DNA of 64,000 bases from Leeuwenhoekiella sp044542075 (GCF_044542075.1 NZ_JBITTU010000002.1:434001-498000); one strand, 5' to 3'. Shown: positions 39,949 through 49,606, numbered from the stretch's first letter. A program made the numbers and translations. The notes: generated by a model from the sequence alone, not told the origin.

Positions 39949-42819
39949 ATGATCAAAACTAAATGGACACCGGTAGCACTTATGCTGTCTCTATTTGTTG
40001 TATCACTTATTTCCTGTGATGATAAAGCAGAAAAGAATGAAGATATCGCAGAGGCTAAGCTTTCTATCGATTATGAGAAGTATGAACTAGAAAATGGCTT
40101 AAACGTTGTTTTACACAAAGACACCAGTGATCCTATTGTATCTGTAGCAATTCAGTATGGTGTAGGATCTAATCGTGAAAAGAAAGGGCGTACCGGTTTT
40201 GCCCATTTATTTGAGCATATGCTTTTTCAGGAGTCAGAAAATGTACCGCAAGATCAGTTCTTTAAAACCATACAAGATGCCGGTGGGACGCTTAATGGTG
40301 GTACCTGGCAAGATGGTACGGTTTATTATGAAGTAGTACCCAATAATGCATTAGAGACGGTTTTGTGGTTAGAATCAGACCGTATGGGATTCTTAATTAA
40401 TACAGTAACAGAATCTGCTTTTGCAAACCAGCAAGAAGTTGTTCAAAATGAAAAACGCCAGCGTGTAGATAACAATCCGTACGGTCACACGAGTTGGGTA
40501 ATTGATAAGAACTTATTTCCAGACGGCCACCCGTACAGCTGGCAGGTTATTGGTGAATTAGAAGATTTACAAAACGCTACCGTAGCAGATGTAAAAGAGT
40601 TTTATGACAAATATTACGGTCCTAATAATGCTACGCTGGTAATTGCAGGAGATTTTGACGATGCTAATGCAAAAGAGCTTGTAGAGAAGTATTTTGGTGA
40701 GATAAAAAAACGTCAGGACGTGGCTCCTTTAGAAGTTCAGAATGTTTCTTTAGATGCAACAAAGCGTTTATATCACGAAGATAATTTTGCAACAGCTCCT
40801 CAATTAAATATGGTGTGGCCAGCGGTAGAGCAATATACAGATGATGCGTATGCACTTGATTTTTTAGGCGAAATACTTTCAGACGGAAAAAATGCACCAT
40901 TATATCGTGTTTTAGTTGAAGATATGGAGGTGGCTTCACAGCCGTATGCTTGGAATGGAGCAGATCAAATCGCCGGAAAATTTAGAGTTTCAGTGACTGC
41001 AAACTCAGGTGTAGATCTTGATAGTGTAGAAAGTGGTATTACAAAGGCTTTTGCGCTGTTTGAAAAAGAAGGGGTTAAAGAAAGTGATATTGAGCGAATT
41101 AAAGCAGGGCAGGAAACCGAATTTTACAACGGTATAAGCAGTGTTTTAGGTAAGTCATTTCAGCTCGCACAATATGATGTTTTTGCAGGTGACCCTAGCT
41201 ATATAGAAAAAGACATTCAAAATATTAAAGATGTCACAGCAGCAGATGTGATGCGTGTTTATGAGAAATATATCAAAGGCAAACCTTTTATATTAACCAG
41301 TTTTGTCCCTAAAGGCCAATTAGAACTTATTGCAGAAAATTCTGAAAAAGCCGAGGTAGTTGAAGAAGAAATTACTGAAAATGTAAAAACAGAAATTGTA
41401 GAGTCTGACAAGGTGATTGAAAAAACACCTTCAAAATTTGATCGTTCTGTGCCACCTGCAATGGGTGATACGCCAAAATTAAATATTCCGGATTCCTGGA
41501 CAGCTAACTTGCCAAATCAGATGGAAGTCTATGGTATTGTTCAAAATGAGTTGCCGTTAGTAAACTTCAGCCTCGTAATTGATGGCGGTCATTTATTAGA
41601 CGATCTTAGTAAAAACGGTGTAGCAAATCTTATGACCGATATTTTAATGGAAGGTACCGCTACTAAAACACCGCTTGAATTAGAGAAAGCAATAGATCGA
41701 CTGGGAGCAAGTATTTATATGTATACTACTAATGAATCTATTGTTATACGCGGTAATACTTTAGCCCGTAATTATGAGAAAACAATGGCACTTGTAGAAG
41801 AGATTTTGTTACAGCCACGCTGGGATGAGAAAGAATTTGAGCGTATTAAAACAAGCACTATAAATGGTATAAAACGTTCTGATGCAAATCCTGAAGTAAT
41901 TGCTAACCGCGTTTATAATAAAATGCTTTATGGTGAAAATCACCCCTTGGCACAACCTACCTCAGGTACAGTAGAATCTGTTGAAGCATTAACTATTCAA
42001 GATCTTAAGAATTACTATAATGCGTATTTCTCACCTTCGATAAGTAAATTTCATGTTGTAGGTGATGTTTCAGAAAGTGAGGCACTTGCAGCACTTGAAG
42101 GTCTTAAGAAAAATTGGGAAGCAAAAGAGGTGACTATTCCAGAATTTCCCATTGCTAATAATAGAGATAAAGCCTCTCTTTATTTTGTAGATGTGCCTAA
42201 TGCAAAGCAATCTGTTATTAATATAGGTTACATAGCTATGCCACGAACTGATGCAGATTTCTATGCTGCTGAGGTTATGAATTATAAGCTAGGAGGTTCT
42301 TTCTCGGGTAATGTAAACCTTGTTCTGCGTGAAGAGAAGGGGTATACTTATGGGGCACGTTCGGGCTTTAGTGGAACCAAAATACCAGGAACGTTCACAG
42401 CTTCTTCAAGTGTACGTACCAATACCACCGGAGAGTCTGTAGGTATTTTTAAAGATGAGATTGCTAAGTACAAATCTGGCATTTCTCAAGAAGATCTTGC
42501 TTTTACTAAAAATGCATTAATTAAATCAAATGCGCGTCGCTTTGAAACTCAAGGTTCGCTTTTAGGAATGTTGCAAGAGCGCAGTGCTTATGGTCTTGAT
42601 GCTAATTATATTGAGAAAGAAGAGTCAACTATTAATAATATGACTTTAGAGCAGCATAAGGAATTAGCCAATAAATATCTGGATGAGTCTAAAATGGCTT
42701 ATCTGGTCGTAGGGGATGCAGCAACACAATACCAGCAATTTAAAAGTATGGGTTTTGATGAAGTCGTATTATTAGATAAAGATGGTAAAGAAGTTAAACT
42801 TGAAGAAATAAAGAAATAA
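39949..42819 (+). CDS. M16 family zinc metallopeptidase (two-domain, pitrilysin type), lipoprotein
   Basis: This 956-residue protein has a lipobox at Cys23 (VSLISC) and two M16 halves. The first half carries the inverted zinc motif HLFEH (His86, Glu89, His90) and a probable third ligand at Glu168 in QNEKRQR. The second half (from about 510) lacks the motif, as usual for the inactive partner domain. Such pairs close like a clamshell on peptides. The lipid anchor places it on the outer or inner membrane face. It is followed by a strong bidirectional terminator. Confidence 0.93.
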   Translation: MIKTKWTPVALMLSLFVVSLISCDDKAEKNEDIAEAKLSIDYEKYELENGLNVVLHKDTSDPIVSVAIQYGVGSNREKKGRTGFAHLFEHMLFQESENVPQDQFFKTIQDAGGTLNGGTWQDGTVYYEVVPNNALETVLWLESDRMGFLINTVTESAFANQQEVVQNEKRQRVDNNPYGHTSWVIDKNLFPDGHPYSWQVIGELEDLQNATVADVKEFYDKYYGPNNATLVIAGDFDDANAKELVEKYFGEIKKRQDVAPLEVQNVSLDATKRLYHEDNFATAPQLNMVWPAVEQYTDDAYALDFLGEILSDGKNAPLYRVLVEDMEVASQPYAWNGADQIAGKFRVSVTANSGVDLDSVESGITKAFALFEKEGVKESDIERIKAGQETEFYNGISSVLGKSFQLAQYDVFAGDPSYIEKDIQNIKDVTAADVMRVYEKYIKGKPFILTSFVPKGQLELIAENSEKAEVVEEEITENVKTEIVESDKVIEKTPSKFDRSVPPAMGDTPKLNIPDSWTANLPNQMEVYGIVQNELPLVNFSLVIDGGHLLDDLSKNGVANLMTDILMEGTATKTPLELEKAIDRLGASIYMYTTNESIVIRGNTLARNYEKTMALVEEILLQPRWDEKEFERIKTSTINGIKRSDANPEVIANRVYNKMLYGENHPLAQPTSGTVESVEALTIQDLKNYYNAYFSPSISKFHVVGDVSESEALAALEGLKKNWEAKEVTIPEFPIANNRDKASLYFVDVPNAKQSVINIGYIAMPRTDADFYAAEVMNYKLGGSFSGNVNLVLREEKGYTYGARSGFSGTKIPGTFTASSSVRTNTTGESVGIFKDEIAKYKSGISQEDLAFTKNALIKSNARRFETQGSLLGMLQERSAYGLDANYIEKEESTINNMTLEQHKELANKYLDESKMAYLVVGDAATQYQQFKSMGFDEVVLLDKDGKEVKLEEIKK

Positions 42820-42847
42820 AGAAATAAACTTTAAGACTATTAAAATA

Positions 42848-42880
42848 AAAACCCGCTAAACTCTTTGCTTAGCGGGTTTT
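42848..42880. terminator. Bidirectional rho-independent terminator
   Basis: A perfect 12-bp stem (AAAACCCGCTAA at 42848-42859 with its complement at 42869-42880) has a 9-nt loop, A-rich sequence on the left and T-rich sequence on the right. It can terminate both the M16 gene and the convergent lipoprotein gene. Confidence 0.9.
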
Positions 42881-42899
42881 CTTATGGGTTAAAGTGAGA

Positions 42900-43724
42900 T
42901 TAGCCCTGAGGCCATTCTACTGTAAATTTAATTTCAAGATCTATAGATTCATCTTTAAGTGTAATGACTTTGGGTCGTGTTGTAGCGTAGGTTTTAAGAT
43001 CTATTATTCGATAGTCTGGGAAATCAGGAATTAAAGATTGTGATATATTGCCGCCATCGTCATCACCAATACCTATCCTAATTTCCTTATTTAAATCGAT
43101 GTACAAATCTTCTTCAGTTAAATCAAAAAACAGATCAGATTGATTTTGACGAGATTCTGAAGTGTGCCATCTGTACATCGTGTAATCAGTACCTCCAAAG
43201 CGGTCGTTAAGTTTTGATTTTAGAAGAGCAATCCCCACATCTGCAAGTCTGTTTACATCTGTGTCTGCAAACTCCGGGTCCCAGGTTTGATCTTTTTTAT
43301 AAAACGAAATCACTTCCGCAGAAAGAATACGTACTGCATTGCCACGGGTTACCGTAATGGTTTCACTAAAAGGCACTACCTGACCGTAGATATCTGTGAC
43401 TTTAAACTCTAATTTACGTGTTCCTAAAGTGGCATAACTGAAATATAATTTTAACTGAGTTCCCTGTCCGTCTGGTTCACTAGATTCTCTTGCCGAATAC
43501 GAAGCTCCACCATCATCTGTGACTTCAACTTCTTTAATAGAATTAGAGGTTGTAATCTCAGCTTCGAGTATGTAATCTATAAATGGTGTGGCCGTATTAG
43601 TAGTTATTTGCACACGGAGTGCAGGATTTTGCGTTTCAGGATTTTCATCATCAGAAGAGGCTGTATCACAGGCTGTGATTGCTAAAAGAAGTATAGCAAA
43701 AGAATATAATGCTTTTAGATGCAT
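42900..43724 (-). CDS. Hypothetical lipoprotein
   Basis: This 274-residue protein has a lipobox at Cys19 (LLLAITAC) and an acidic stretch soon after (SSDDENPE). The body is beta-rich: residues about 30-130 look like Ig-like repeats (KLYFSYATLGTRKLEFKVTD). I do not recognise the C-terminal half, which contains RIGIGDDDGGNIS. The acidic segment after the cysteine fits surface display in Bacteroidota. It converges on the M16 gene across the shared terminator and lies 76 bp downstream of another minus-strand gene. Confidence 0.75.
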   Translation of the reverse strand: MHLKALYSFAILLLAITACDTASSDDENPETQNPALRVQITTNTATPFIDYILEAEITTSNSIKEVEVTDDGGASYSARESSEPDGQGTQLKLYFSYATLGTRKLEFKVTDIYGQVVPFSETITVTRGNAVRILSAEVISFYKKDQTWDPEFADTDVNRLADVGIALLKSKLNDRFGGTDYTMYRWHTSESRQNQSDLFFDLTEEDLYIDLNKEIRIGIGDDDGGNISQSLIPDFPDYRIIDLKTYATTRPKVITLKDESIDLEIKFTVEWPQG

Positions 43725-43800
43725 AAAAGAAGGTCTTTAATTTTAAACGAAATGTACCACTTATATGCATTCACTTTTTAGTAATCTCAAACTTTAAGTT

Positions 43801-44538
43801 TTATTTGTCACCCATTAGAGCTTCTCCCTTAACCAGCCAACTAAAGCCAAAGCATTCTACAGCCAAGGCTTCCATCCAGAAGGTGAGTTTGTAATTATCA
43901 TAAAATTCCTGATTTATTACTCCTAAAGTACCTAATAGAATAACGAATATTGCTGCAAGCATTAAAATTCCGCAGATACGATAAACCCGGTTGCGACGTA
44001 CTTTTTCAATACAGCGTTTTCCTTTTGGCGTATCAGATTTTACAAATAGAAATAGCGACATAAACGCCAATGCAAGTAAAAAAACAGCAGCAGAAAAATA
44101 ATGAAATAGGGAGCGCCAGCCTTCGGTCTGTTCTTCAAAATACGTTACGGCGTAAGGTATAGCTACATCACAACAGGTTGTGGCTAAATTTGTGGTAGGA
44201 AAAAATGCAACACAGAGTGCAAAAAAGCCTGCTATATTAGATACCCAAAAGTCAATAGGCTCTTCACCACTATAAACAATTAAGAAAATACCAATAAGGC
44301 TCACAATAACTGTAAAAAGGGTAGAGGCTCTGGTAAAGTAATAATGACTTATAGATTCTAAAGGACCATGAAGTTCAAAAAATGTTAAGGAAATAGCCAG
44401 TAATAATATGGGTAGAAGCATACCTGCCGTCCCTACAATTCTTCGTAAGGTTTTACCTTGATGTAACCACACACCATTATCAGAATTGTAATTTAAATTA
44501 AACGAATTGTAAATTTTATTTTCTTTTCTGGAGCTCAT
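43801..44538 (-). CDS. Polytopic membrane protein of unknown function
   Basis: This 245-residue protein has about six hydrophobic segments starting near residue 36 (GTAGMLLPILLLAISLTFF). Polar motifs ESISHYYFTRA and FSWLVKGEA flank the helices. The pattern is reminiscent of DUF998-like membrane proteins, but I cannot confirm it. An adjacent cysteine pair (TTCCDV) lies in a periplasmic or cytoplasmic loop. It is divergent from the Nramp-like gene with 140 bp between them and upstream of a lipoprotein gene on the same strand. Confidence 0.7.
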   Translation of the reverse strand: MSSRKENKIYNSFNLNYNSDNGVWLHQGKTLRRIVGTAGMLLPILLLAISLTFFELHGPLESISHYYFTRASTLFTVIVSLIGIFLIVYSGEEPIDFWVSNIAGFFALCVAFFPTTNLATTCCDVAIPYAVTYFEEQTEGWRSLFHYFSAAVFLLALAFMSLFLFVKSDTPKGKRCIEKVRRNRVYRICGILMLAAIFVILLGTLGVINQEFYDNYKLTFWMEALAVECFGFSWLVKGEALMGDK

Positions 44539-44678
44539 GAGCGTATAGGTATTAGCTTAATGACTCTAAATTAAGGCTTTAATCGTTTAAGTGTTGTATA
44601 TTTTTCATTCTGTTTTTGGTGTTGTATTGCTTCGTGTAGCGCAACATTATTTTTATATTTAAAACTTACGATTTATTT

Positions 44679-45902
44679 ATGCGAAATCCTTTTAAAAATA
44701 TAGGTCCCGGAGCTTTAATCGCCGCTGCCTTTATAGGTCCCGGTACGGTTACTGTGTGTACGTTAGCCGGTATACAATTTGGGTTTACATTGTTGTGGGC
44801 GATGACGCTTTCTATTGTAGCGACTATAATTTTACAGGAAACCGCGGCACGTATAGGTTTGGTTTCTCAAATGGGACTTTCTCAAGTGTTACGTACGCAA
44901 TTACCACCCGGGATATTGCGTAAATTTATCTTGGGCCTTGTTTTAGCAGCGATTGTATTAGGCAATGCCGCCTATGAAGGTGGTAATATAAGCGGTGGAG
45001 TTCTGGGGTTACAGGCACTAGGAAATAGCGGAGTGTTTTTTGTGGAGGGAATTCCTGTAAACGGGTATAGCTTTCTAATAGGAGGTATAGCCTTTATTCT
45101 ATTGTATATAGGCAATTACAAAGTGCTTGAAAAGGTATTTCTTGTATTGGTAATTTTAATGAGTCTATCGTTCGTAATTACTGCAGTTTTAACTGAACCA
45201 GACGTTTTAGAATTACTGAAAAATAGTTTTATTCCATCGTTTCCTGATGAAAGCATTTTAATGATTGTCGCTTTAGTAGGGACTACGGTAGTACCTTATA
45301 ATTTATTTCTGCACGCCTCGCTGGTAAATCAAAAATGGAAAAACAAGACAGACCTTCCCGCAGCCCGAAGAGATACTATAGTAGCTGTAATTCTGGGAGG
45401 CTTGGTATCTATGTGCGTGATTATAGCGGCCAGTTCCTTAAATGGAGAAAATGTTAATAGCGCAGCCGGTCTGGCTCAAAGTTTAGAGCCTCTTTATGGA
45501 AGTGCGGCTCGCTACTGCATAGGATTAGGGCTGTTCGCCGCAGGAATCACTTCTGCGATTACTGCGCCACTTGCAGCGGCATATGTAGCACAAGGATGTT
45601 TAAACTTAGAACAAGGACTTAAATCGCGTTATTTTAGATTAACGTGGATGATTATATTATTTCTTGGAGTAACTCTGGCAGCATTTGGTATTAAACCCAT
45701 ACAAATCATACAATTTGCACAAATCGCAAATGGTATCTTATTACCCGTAATTGCCGGTATTCTAATCTGGCTGGCAAATCGAACTGAATTATTAGGATCT
45801 TACCGAAATTCTAAATTTAAAAATGCTGTAAGTCTTTTTATACTCTTAATTACTGTCATTTTAGGAACGCGTGCAATTTTAAGTGTCTTAGGAATTTTAT
45901 GA
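44679..45902 (+). CDS. Nramp-related transporter lacking metal ligands; candidate 5-oxoproline importer
   Basis: This 407-residue polytopic protein belongs to the Nramp superfamily by overall pattern. The first helix reads FIGPGTVTV, where metal-transporting Nramps have the DPGN motif; here Gly20 and Thr23 replace the metal-binding Asp and Asn. The sixth helix reads VVPYNLFLHAS, so Val205 replaces the metal-binding Met of the MPH motif and Tyr207 the His. Divalent metal transport is therefore unlikely. The stop overlaps the pxpA start in ATGA, and pxpB and pxpC follow with overlaps, so it works with 5-oxoprolinase. B. subtilis ycsG, an Nramp-like gene beside the pxpA homologue ycsF, is a precedent for the linkage. 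The role as pyroglutamate importer is my inference. Confidence 0.85.
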   Translation: MRNPFKNIGPGALIAAAFIGPGTVTVCTLAGIQFGFTLLWAMTLSIVATIILQETAARIGLVSQMGLSQVLRTQLPPGILRKFILGLVLAAIVLGNAAYEGGNISGGVLGLQALGNSGVFFVEGIPVNGYSFLIGGIAFILLYIGNYKVLEKVFLVLVILMSLSFVITAVLTEPDVLELLKNSFIPSFPDESILMIVALVGTTVVPYNLFLHASLVNQKWKNKTDLPAARRDTIVAVILGGLVSMCVIIAASSLNGENVNSAAGLAQSLEPLYGSAARYCIGLGLFAAGITSAITAPLAAAYVAQGCLNLEQGLKSRYFRLTWMIILFLGVTLAAFGIKPIQIIQFAQIANGILLPVIAGILIWLANRTELLGSYRNSKFKNAVSLFILLITVILGTRAILSVLGIL

Positions 45903-46651
45903 AATTAGAAACTCATTTTATAGATATTAATTGCGATCTGGGCGAGGGCATAGGTAATGAGGCAGCTTTGATGCCTTATATAAGTTCGTGCAATCTTGCC
46001 TGTGGTTCACATGCGGGAGATGTAGAAACCATAAATCGCGTAGTTGCACTTGCAAAAAAGCATAATGTTGGAGTAGGGGCGCATCCTTCTTTTCCTGATC
46101 GGGCTAATTTTGGGAGAACAATTATGCCAATATCTTTTGAAGAATTAGGCATTTCACTACGAAAACAAATAGATAAAGTTGCGAAAGCTTGCAAACAACA
46201 CGAGGTAGACTTGCATCATATTAAAACTCACGGAGCACTTTATAATTTATGTGCAGGAGATAAAAGTTATGCCGAATTTATAACAGATTTAATTGAAGAA
46301 TTATATCCTTCGACACCAATTTATGCACCTTTTAATTCTACGATGAGTCGCGTTGCAGAAGGAAGAATTAAGGTGATTTATGAAGCTTTTGCAGATCGCA
46401 ATTATGAGGCTGATGGGAGTCTGATGTCAAGAGTAAAACCAGAGGCTGTAATAACAGATAAAAATACAGTGTTTGAGCACGTAATTACGATGATTAAAGA
46501 CAATAAAATAAAGGCGTTTTCTGGCGAGTTTATAAGCGCAAGGATTAATACTATTTGTGTGCACGGTGATACGCCAAAAGCTGTAGAAATCCTGAAGCTC
46601 TTAAACGAAAAATTAAATTCGAATGCTATTAAAATACAAACCGTAATTTGA
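45899..46651 (+). CDS. pxpA: 5-oxoprolinase subunit A (LamB/YcsF family)
   Basis: This 250-residue protein has the family signature DINCDLGEGIG near the start, SCNLACGSHAGD, GVGAHPSFPDR and HHIKTHGALYN. PxpA works with the PxpBC complex in ATP-dependent opening of 5-oxoproline to glutamate in the cytoplasm, clearing damaged glutamine and glutamate products. The ATG overlaps the Nramp-like stop by 4 nt and its own TGA overlaps the pxpB TTG start by 3 bases. The whole set should be translationally coupled. Confidence 0.95.
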   Translation: MKLETHFIDINCDLGEGIGNEAALMPYISSCNLACGSHAGDVETINRVVALAKKHNVGVGAHPSFPDRANFGRTIMPISFEELGISLRKQIDKVAKACKQHEVDLHHIKTHGALYNLCAGDKSYAEFITDLIEELYPSTPIYAPFNSTMSRVAEGRIKVIYEAFADRNYEADGSLMSRVKPEAVITDKNTVFEHVITMIKDNKIKAFSGEFISARINTICVHGDTPKAVEILKLLNEKLNSNAIKIQTVI

Positions 46652-47376
46652 ATTTAAAACCTAAAATAAACAGATTTGGAGAGCGTAGTATTTTGCTGCA
46701 ATGGGATTTTAAAATAGCTCCTGAAAACTTGTTTTGGCTCCTGGAAGTAAAAGATTTTTTAGATGAAAATATTATTAAATCAACGGTTTATATAAATAAC
46801 ACATATAACTCATTATTAATAAATTATAACTATTCAATAGAATATGTCTATGATGATTTAAAAGCGCTTCATACTTTTGATTTTAGCAGCATTAAGTCTA
46901 AAATTTATAAAGGAAATTTATATAAAATACCGGTGTGTTATGATCTCGAATTTGGCCTTGATCTGGAGGCTTTGTCAGCTCTAAAATCGCTAACGGTAAG
47001 CGAAGTGATTCAGCTGCATACAGCACCTATTTATACGCTCTATTTTATGGGATTTTTACCCGGTTTTTTATACCTGGGCGGAATGGATAACCGACTTGCT
47101 ACATCACGAAAAAATGAACCTCGAAAAGCGGTATCAAAAGGAGCTGTTGGCATAGCCGAAAATCAAACCGGAATTTACCCAAAAAGCTCTCCGGCGGGTT
47201 GGCAAATTATAGGTAATTCACCCATAAATTTGTTTGATGTAAATGCAGAAAAACCGAGCATTTTTGAAGCTGGCGATCGCATTAAATTTCACCCAATTTC
47301 AAAACAGGAATACGATCAGATTAACGACGAAATAGATAATGGAAACTTTCAGTTAAATCCCGAGATTGATGAATGA
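46648..47376 (+). CDS. pxpB: 5-oxoprolinase subunit B (KipI family)
   Basis: This 242-residue protein has the KipI/PxpB pattern, including YTLYFMGFLPGFLYLGGMD, GAVGIAENQTGIYP and GGWQIIG-like SSPAGWQIIGN. In B. subtilis the homologue KipI also inhibits the sporulation kinase KinA; that role is not expected here. The only suitable start is TTG at 46648, overlapping the pxpA stop, and the next Met would remove conserved sequence. The tail overlaps pxpC by 8 nt. Confidence 0.94.
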   Translation: MNLKPKINRFGERSILLQWDFKIAPENLFWLLEVKDFLDENIIKSTVYINNTYNSLLINYNYSIEYVYDDLKALHTFDFSSIKSKIYKGNLYKIPVCYDLEFGLDLEALSALKSLTVSEVIQLHTAPIYTLYFMGFLPGFLYLGGMDNRLATSRKNEPRKAVSKGAVGIAENQTGIYPKSSPAGWQIIGNSPINLFDVNAEKPSIFEAGDRIKFHPISKQEYDQINDEIDNGNFQLNPEIDE

Positions 47377-48223
47377 AGTACACGTAATTAAACCGGGATT
47401 TTATACCAGTATTCAAGATTTAGGTCGGCAGGATTTTTCTCAATATGGCGTTCCTGTAAGTGGCGTTATGGATAGTTTTTCATCAGCTAAAGCTAATTTA
47501 TTACTTAATAATCCTAAAGATGCGGCAGTATTAGAAATTACAATGACTGGTCCTGAGTTGCATTTTAAAGATGCAACCCAAATTTGTATTTGTGGAGCAG
47601 AATTTGAGGTTTATCTTAACAATACGGTTTTGTCTAACGCCAAAGCATATCACGTTAGAAAGAATACAGTATTAAGTTTTAAAGCTTTAAAAAAGGGGTT
47701 TAGAGCTTATCTAGCGGTAAGTGGAGGTTTTAATTCAAAGACAGTTTTAGGAAGTCGTAGTTTTTATGAGGGAATTACAGATACTCCTCGTTTGCAGAAA
47801 GATGATATTTTAGAAATTTCAGTTTCAAATTCAGGTAGTTATGCAGGTGCACGTGTTGTTTTTGAAAATGAACAATTATATAGTAATGAGATACCGGTTT
47901 ATAAAGGGCCAGAATTTTATTTACTTCCTCAGCTTATACAAGAGCGTTTGTTTACAGGAGATTTTACATTAACTCCTGCCGGTAATAGAATGGCAATCCC
48001 GTTTAAAGAATTGTTACCAAATACATTAAAAGGTATTACTACAGGCCCAGTTTTACCGGGAACAATTCAACTCACGCCCGGTGGTAATCTTATAGCGCTT
48101 ATGCGCGATTGTCAGGTTACAGGAGGTTATCCCAGAATTTTACAAATACAGGAACCAGGATTATGTAGGCTTTCACAAACAAAGCCAATGACAGGTGTAA
48201 TTTTAAAATTAATCTCTTTATAA
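47369..48223 (+). CDS. pxpC: 5-oxoprolinase subunit C (KipA/biotin-dependent carboxylase-like domain)
   Basis: This 284-residue protein has the PxpC hallmark IQDLGRQDFSQYGVPVSGVMD near the start (positions about 13-33), YLAVSGGFNSKTVLGSRS in the middle and TPGGNLIALMRDCQVTGGYP near the end. It binds PxpB, and the complex completes ATP-dependent 5-oxoproline cleavage. I use the ATG at 47369 instead of the TTG three bases earlier. It is the last gene of the operon, followed by a GC-rich hairpin terminator. Confidence 0.94.
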   Translation: MNEVHVIKPGFYTSIQDLGRQDFSQYGVPVSGVMDSFSSAKANLLLNNPKDAAVLEITMTGPELHFKDATQICICGAEFEVYLNNTVLSNAKAYHVRKNTVLSFKALKKGFRAYLAVSGGFNSKTVLGSRSFYEGITDTPRLQKDDILEISVSNSGSYAGARVVFENEQLYSNEIPVYKGPEFYLLPQLIQERLFTGDFTLTPAGNRMAIPFKELLPNTLKGITTGPVLPGTIQLTPGGNLIALMRDCQVTGGYPRILQIQEPGLCRLSQTKPMTGVILKLISL

Positions 48224-48315
48224 CTTAATGTTTAGATATTAGTAAAAATAATACTTGTACATATTTTGATTTTTAATCAATCATAGGTTATTTATGATAT
48301 AAATAACTCATTATG

Positions 48316-48338
48316 AGGGGGAATTTCCCCCTATTTTT
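48316..48338 (+). terminator. Terminator of the Nramp-pxpABC operon
   Basis: AGGGGG (48316-48321) pairs with CCCCCT (48327-48332) around an AATTT loop, followed by ATTTTTATTC. It lies about 93 bp after the pxpC stop. Confidence 0.8.
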
Positions 48339-48402
48339 ATTCTTTCCATTTTTATAAAATTATAAAGACATACTTTAGAAGGAGATTGTAAAATTATAAA
48401 TA

Positions 48403-48900
48403 ATGAGAAAGCAGCAATTCAAATTTGCCTTATCAATTACATTTTTATTAGCAATGTATGCAAGTTGCTCAGATAGCGCAATGAGTACGGTTAAGCCTCC
48501 CAGTGGTGTAATATCAATCGAAGAAGCAAAACTCCTAGATAAGACATATACAGATACCAGACAGCGTGTGCTTGAAAAATCTTTAGGAACGGAAGAAAGC
48601 AGATCGAGCTGGTGGTCTTTAGAAGATATAGAAGCGTATATCGCGTATGCAAAATCGCAGGCTAAAGAGAAGGGTATGAATGTTGAAGGTTTGCGTATTT
48701 ATCAAGGAGCATATCCTACTAATTATGGAGTTAGCAAATTAGCGGGTGCTGCAACCCTTTTTATCGTTCCTACAGGTACAAGTTCAGAAAAAGAAGGGAC
48801 AATCTTAATAAATCTGGCTCCGGTACAAGGTGGCAGTGATTTACAAATCGCTCCACTTAATATGGGTCATGCACGAACTCCACCGGCATCTAATTATTAA
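48403..48900 (+). CDS. Hypothetical lipoprotein upstream of a two-component system
   Basis: This 165-residue protein has a lipobox at Cys22 (AMYASC). After a short linker the body starts VISIEEAKLLDKTYTDTRQR. It contains WWSLEDIEAYIAYAKSQAKE and a C-terminal LFIVPTGTSS-like strand. I recall similar lipoproteins beside a membrane protein and a two-component pair in other flavobacteria, but have no family name. It lies 11 nt before a polytopic membrane protein gene, so the two are probably co-transcribed. A purine-rich AGAAGGAG lies at 48377-48384. Confidence 0.75.
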   Translation: MRKQQFKFALSITFLLAMYASCSDSAMSTVKPPSGVISIEEAKLLDKTYTDTRQRVLEKSLGTEESRSSWWSLEDIEAYIAYAKSQAKEKGMNVEGLRIYQGAYPTNYGVSKLAGAATLFIVPTGTSSEKEGTILINLAPVQGGSDLQIAPLNMGHARTPPASNY

Positions 48901-48911
48901 ACTAGATTTGT

Positions 48912-49577
48912 ATGAATGAGCTAGGCTCTTATTCTCAATACCTAGAACTTATAGCTGTAGCTATAGGTATTGTAAAATACAGGGAATTTAAAAATTTTCA
49001 GTTTAAGTATATATTATTTTTTCTTGTTTATGTGGTTTTAAATGAGTTTCTAGCTGGCGTATCTTATGAACTTTTAGGAGTCCCTAATGTTTTATTGTAT
49101 AATATTTATGTGCTTCTACATTTTGCATTTTTCTTAGGCTGGTATCATAATTTGCTCATAAGTAAGCGCAGGAAGCAATTTGTAAAAGTATTTTTTATCA
49201 TTTATGTTTTCTTTTGGATTGCAGATGTTTCTATACTTGAGGGATTTGTCTTAGATCATGCTACCTATTCTTTTGCCTTAGGTACATTTTTATTAATTAT
49301 CACTGTGGCATTTTATTTTATAGAAATGCTTAACCGCGAAGTAGTATTACACATAACATTGTCGCCTTATTTCTGGGTATCATTTGGTATTTTAGTGTAT
49401 TGTATTACTTACTTACCATTTTATATTGCTTTATTATTTTTGACTAAAGAAAATCCTATAATACTTAGCGTTATGTTATTTCTAATTAATTGTATTCAAT
49501 ATTGTTGTTTTTCTATTGCGTTTATACGCGCAGACAGAAATGCTATCGAGCACCCACTTAAAAAAAGACAGCTATAA
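48912..49577 (+). CDS. Polytopic membrane protein of unknown function
   Basis: This 221-residue protein has about seven hydrophobic segments and little soluble sequence (for example YILFFLVYVVLNEFLAGV and YSFALGTFLLIITVAFYFI). It ends with a basic tail (HPLKKRQL). No motif of a known transporter or enzyme is visible. It sits between a lipoprotein gene (11 nt) and a sensor kinase gene (147 bp), so a role in sensing or signal input is plausible but unproven. Confidence 0.72.
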   Translation: MNELGSYSQYLELIAVAIGIVKYREFKNFQFKYILFFLVYVVLNEFLAGVSYELLGVPNVLLYNIYVLLHFAFFLGWYHNLLISKRRKQFVKVFFIIYVFFWIADVSILEGFVLDHATYSFALGTFLLIITVAFYFIEMLNREVVLHITLSPYFWVSFGILVYCITYLPFYIALLFLTKENPIILSVMLFLINCIQYCCFSIAFIRADRNAIEHPLKKRQL

Positions 49578-49606
49578 AAATAAATTTAATAGAGACCAGA
49601 TATATA

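Noticed and set aside
44539..44678. Mn- or other metal-responsive riboswitch ahead of the Nramp-like gene
   Set aside because: No stable stem-loops or known riboswitch core were seen, and the encoded protein lacks metal ligands.
46648..47376. KipI-type sporulation kinase inhibitor function for PxpB
   Set aside because: That role is specific to Bacillus; here the gene sits between pxpA and pxpC, so the 5-oxoprolinase role is far better supported.
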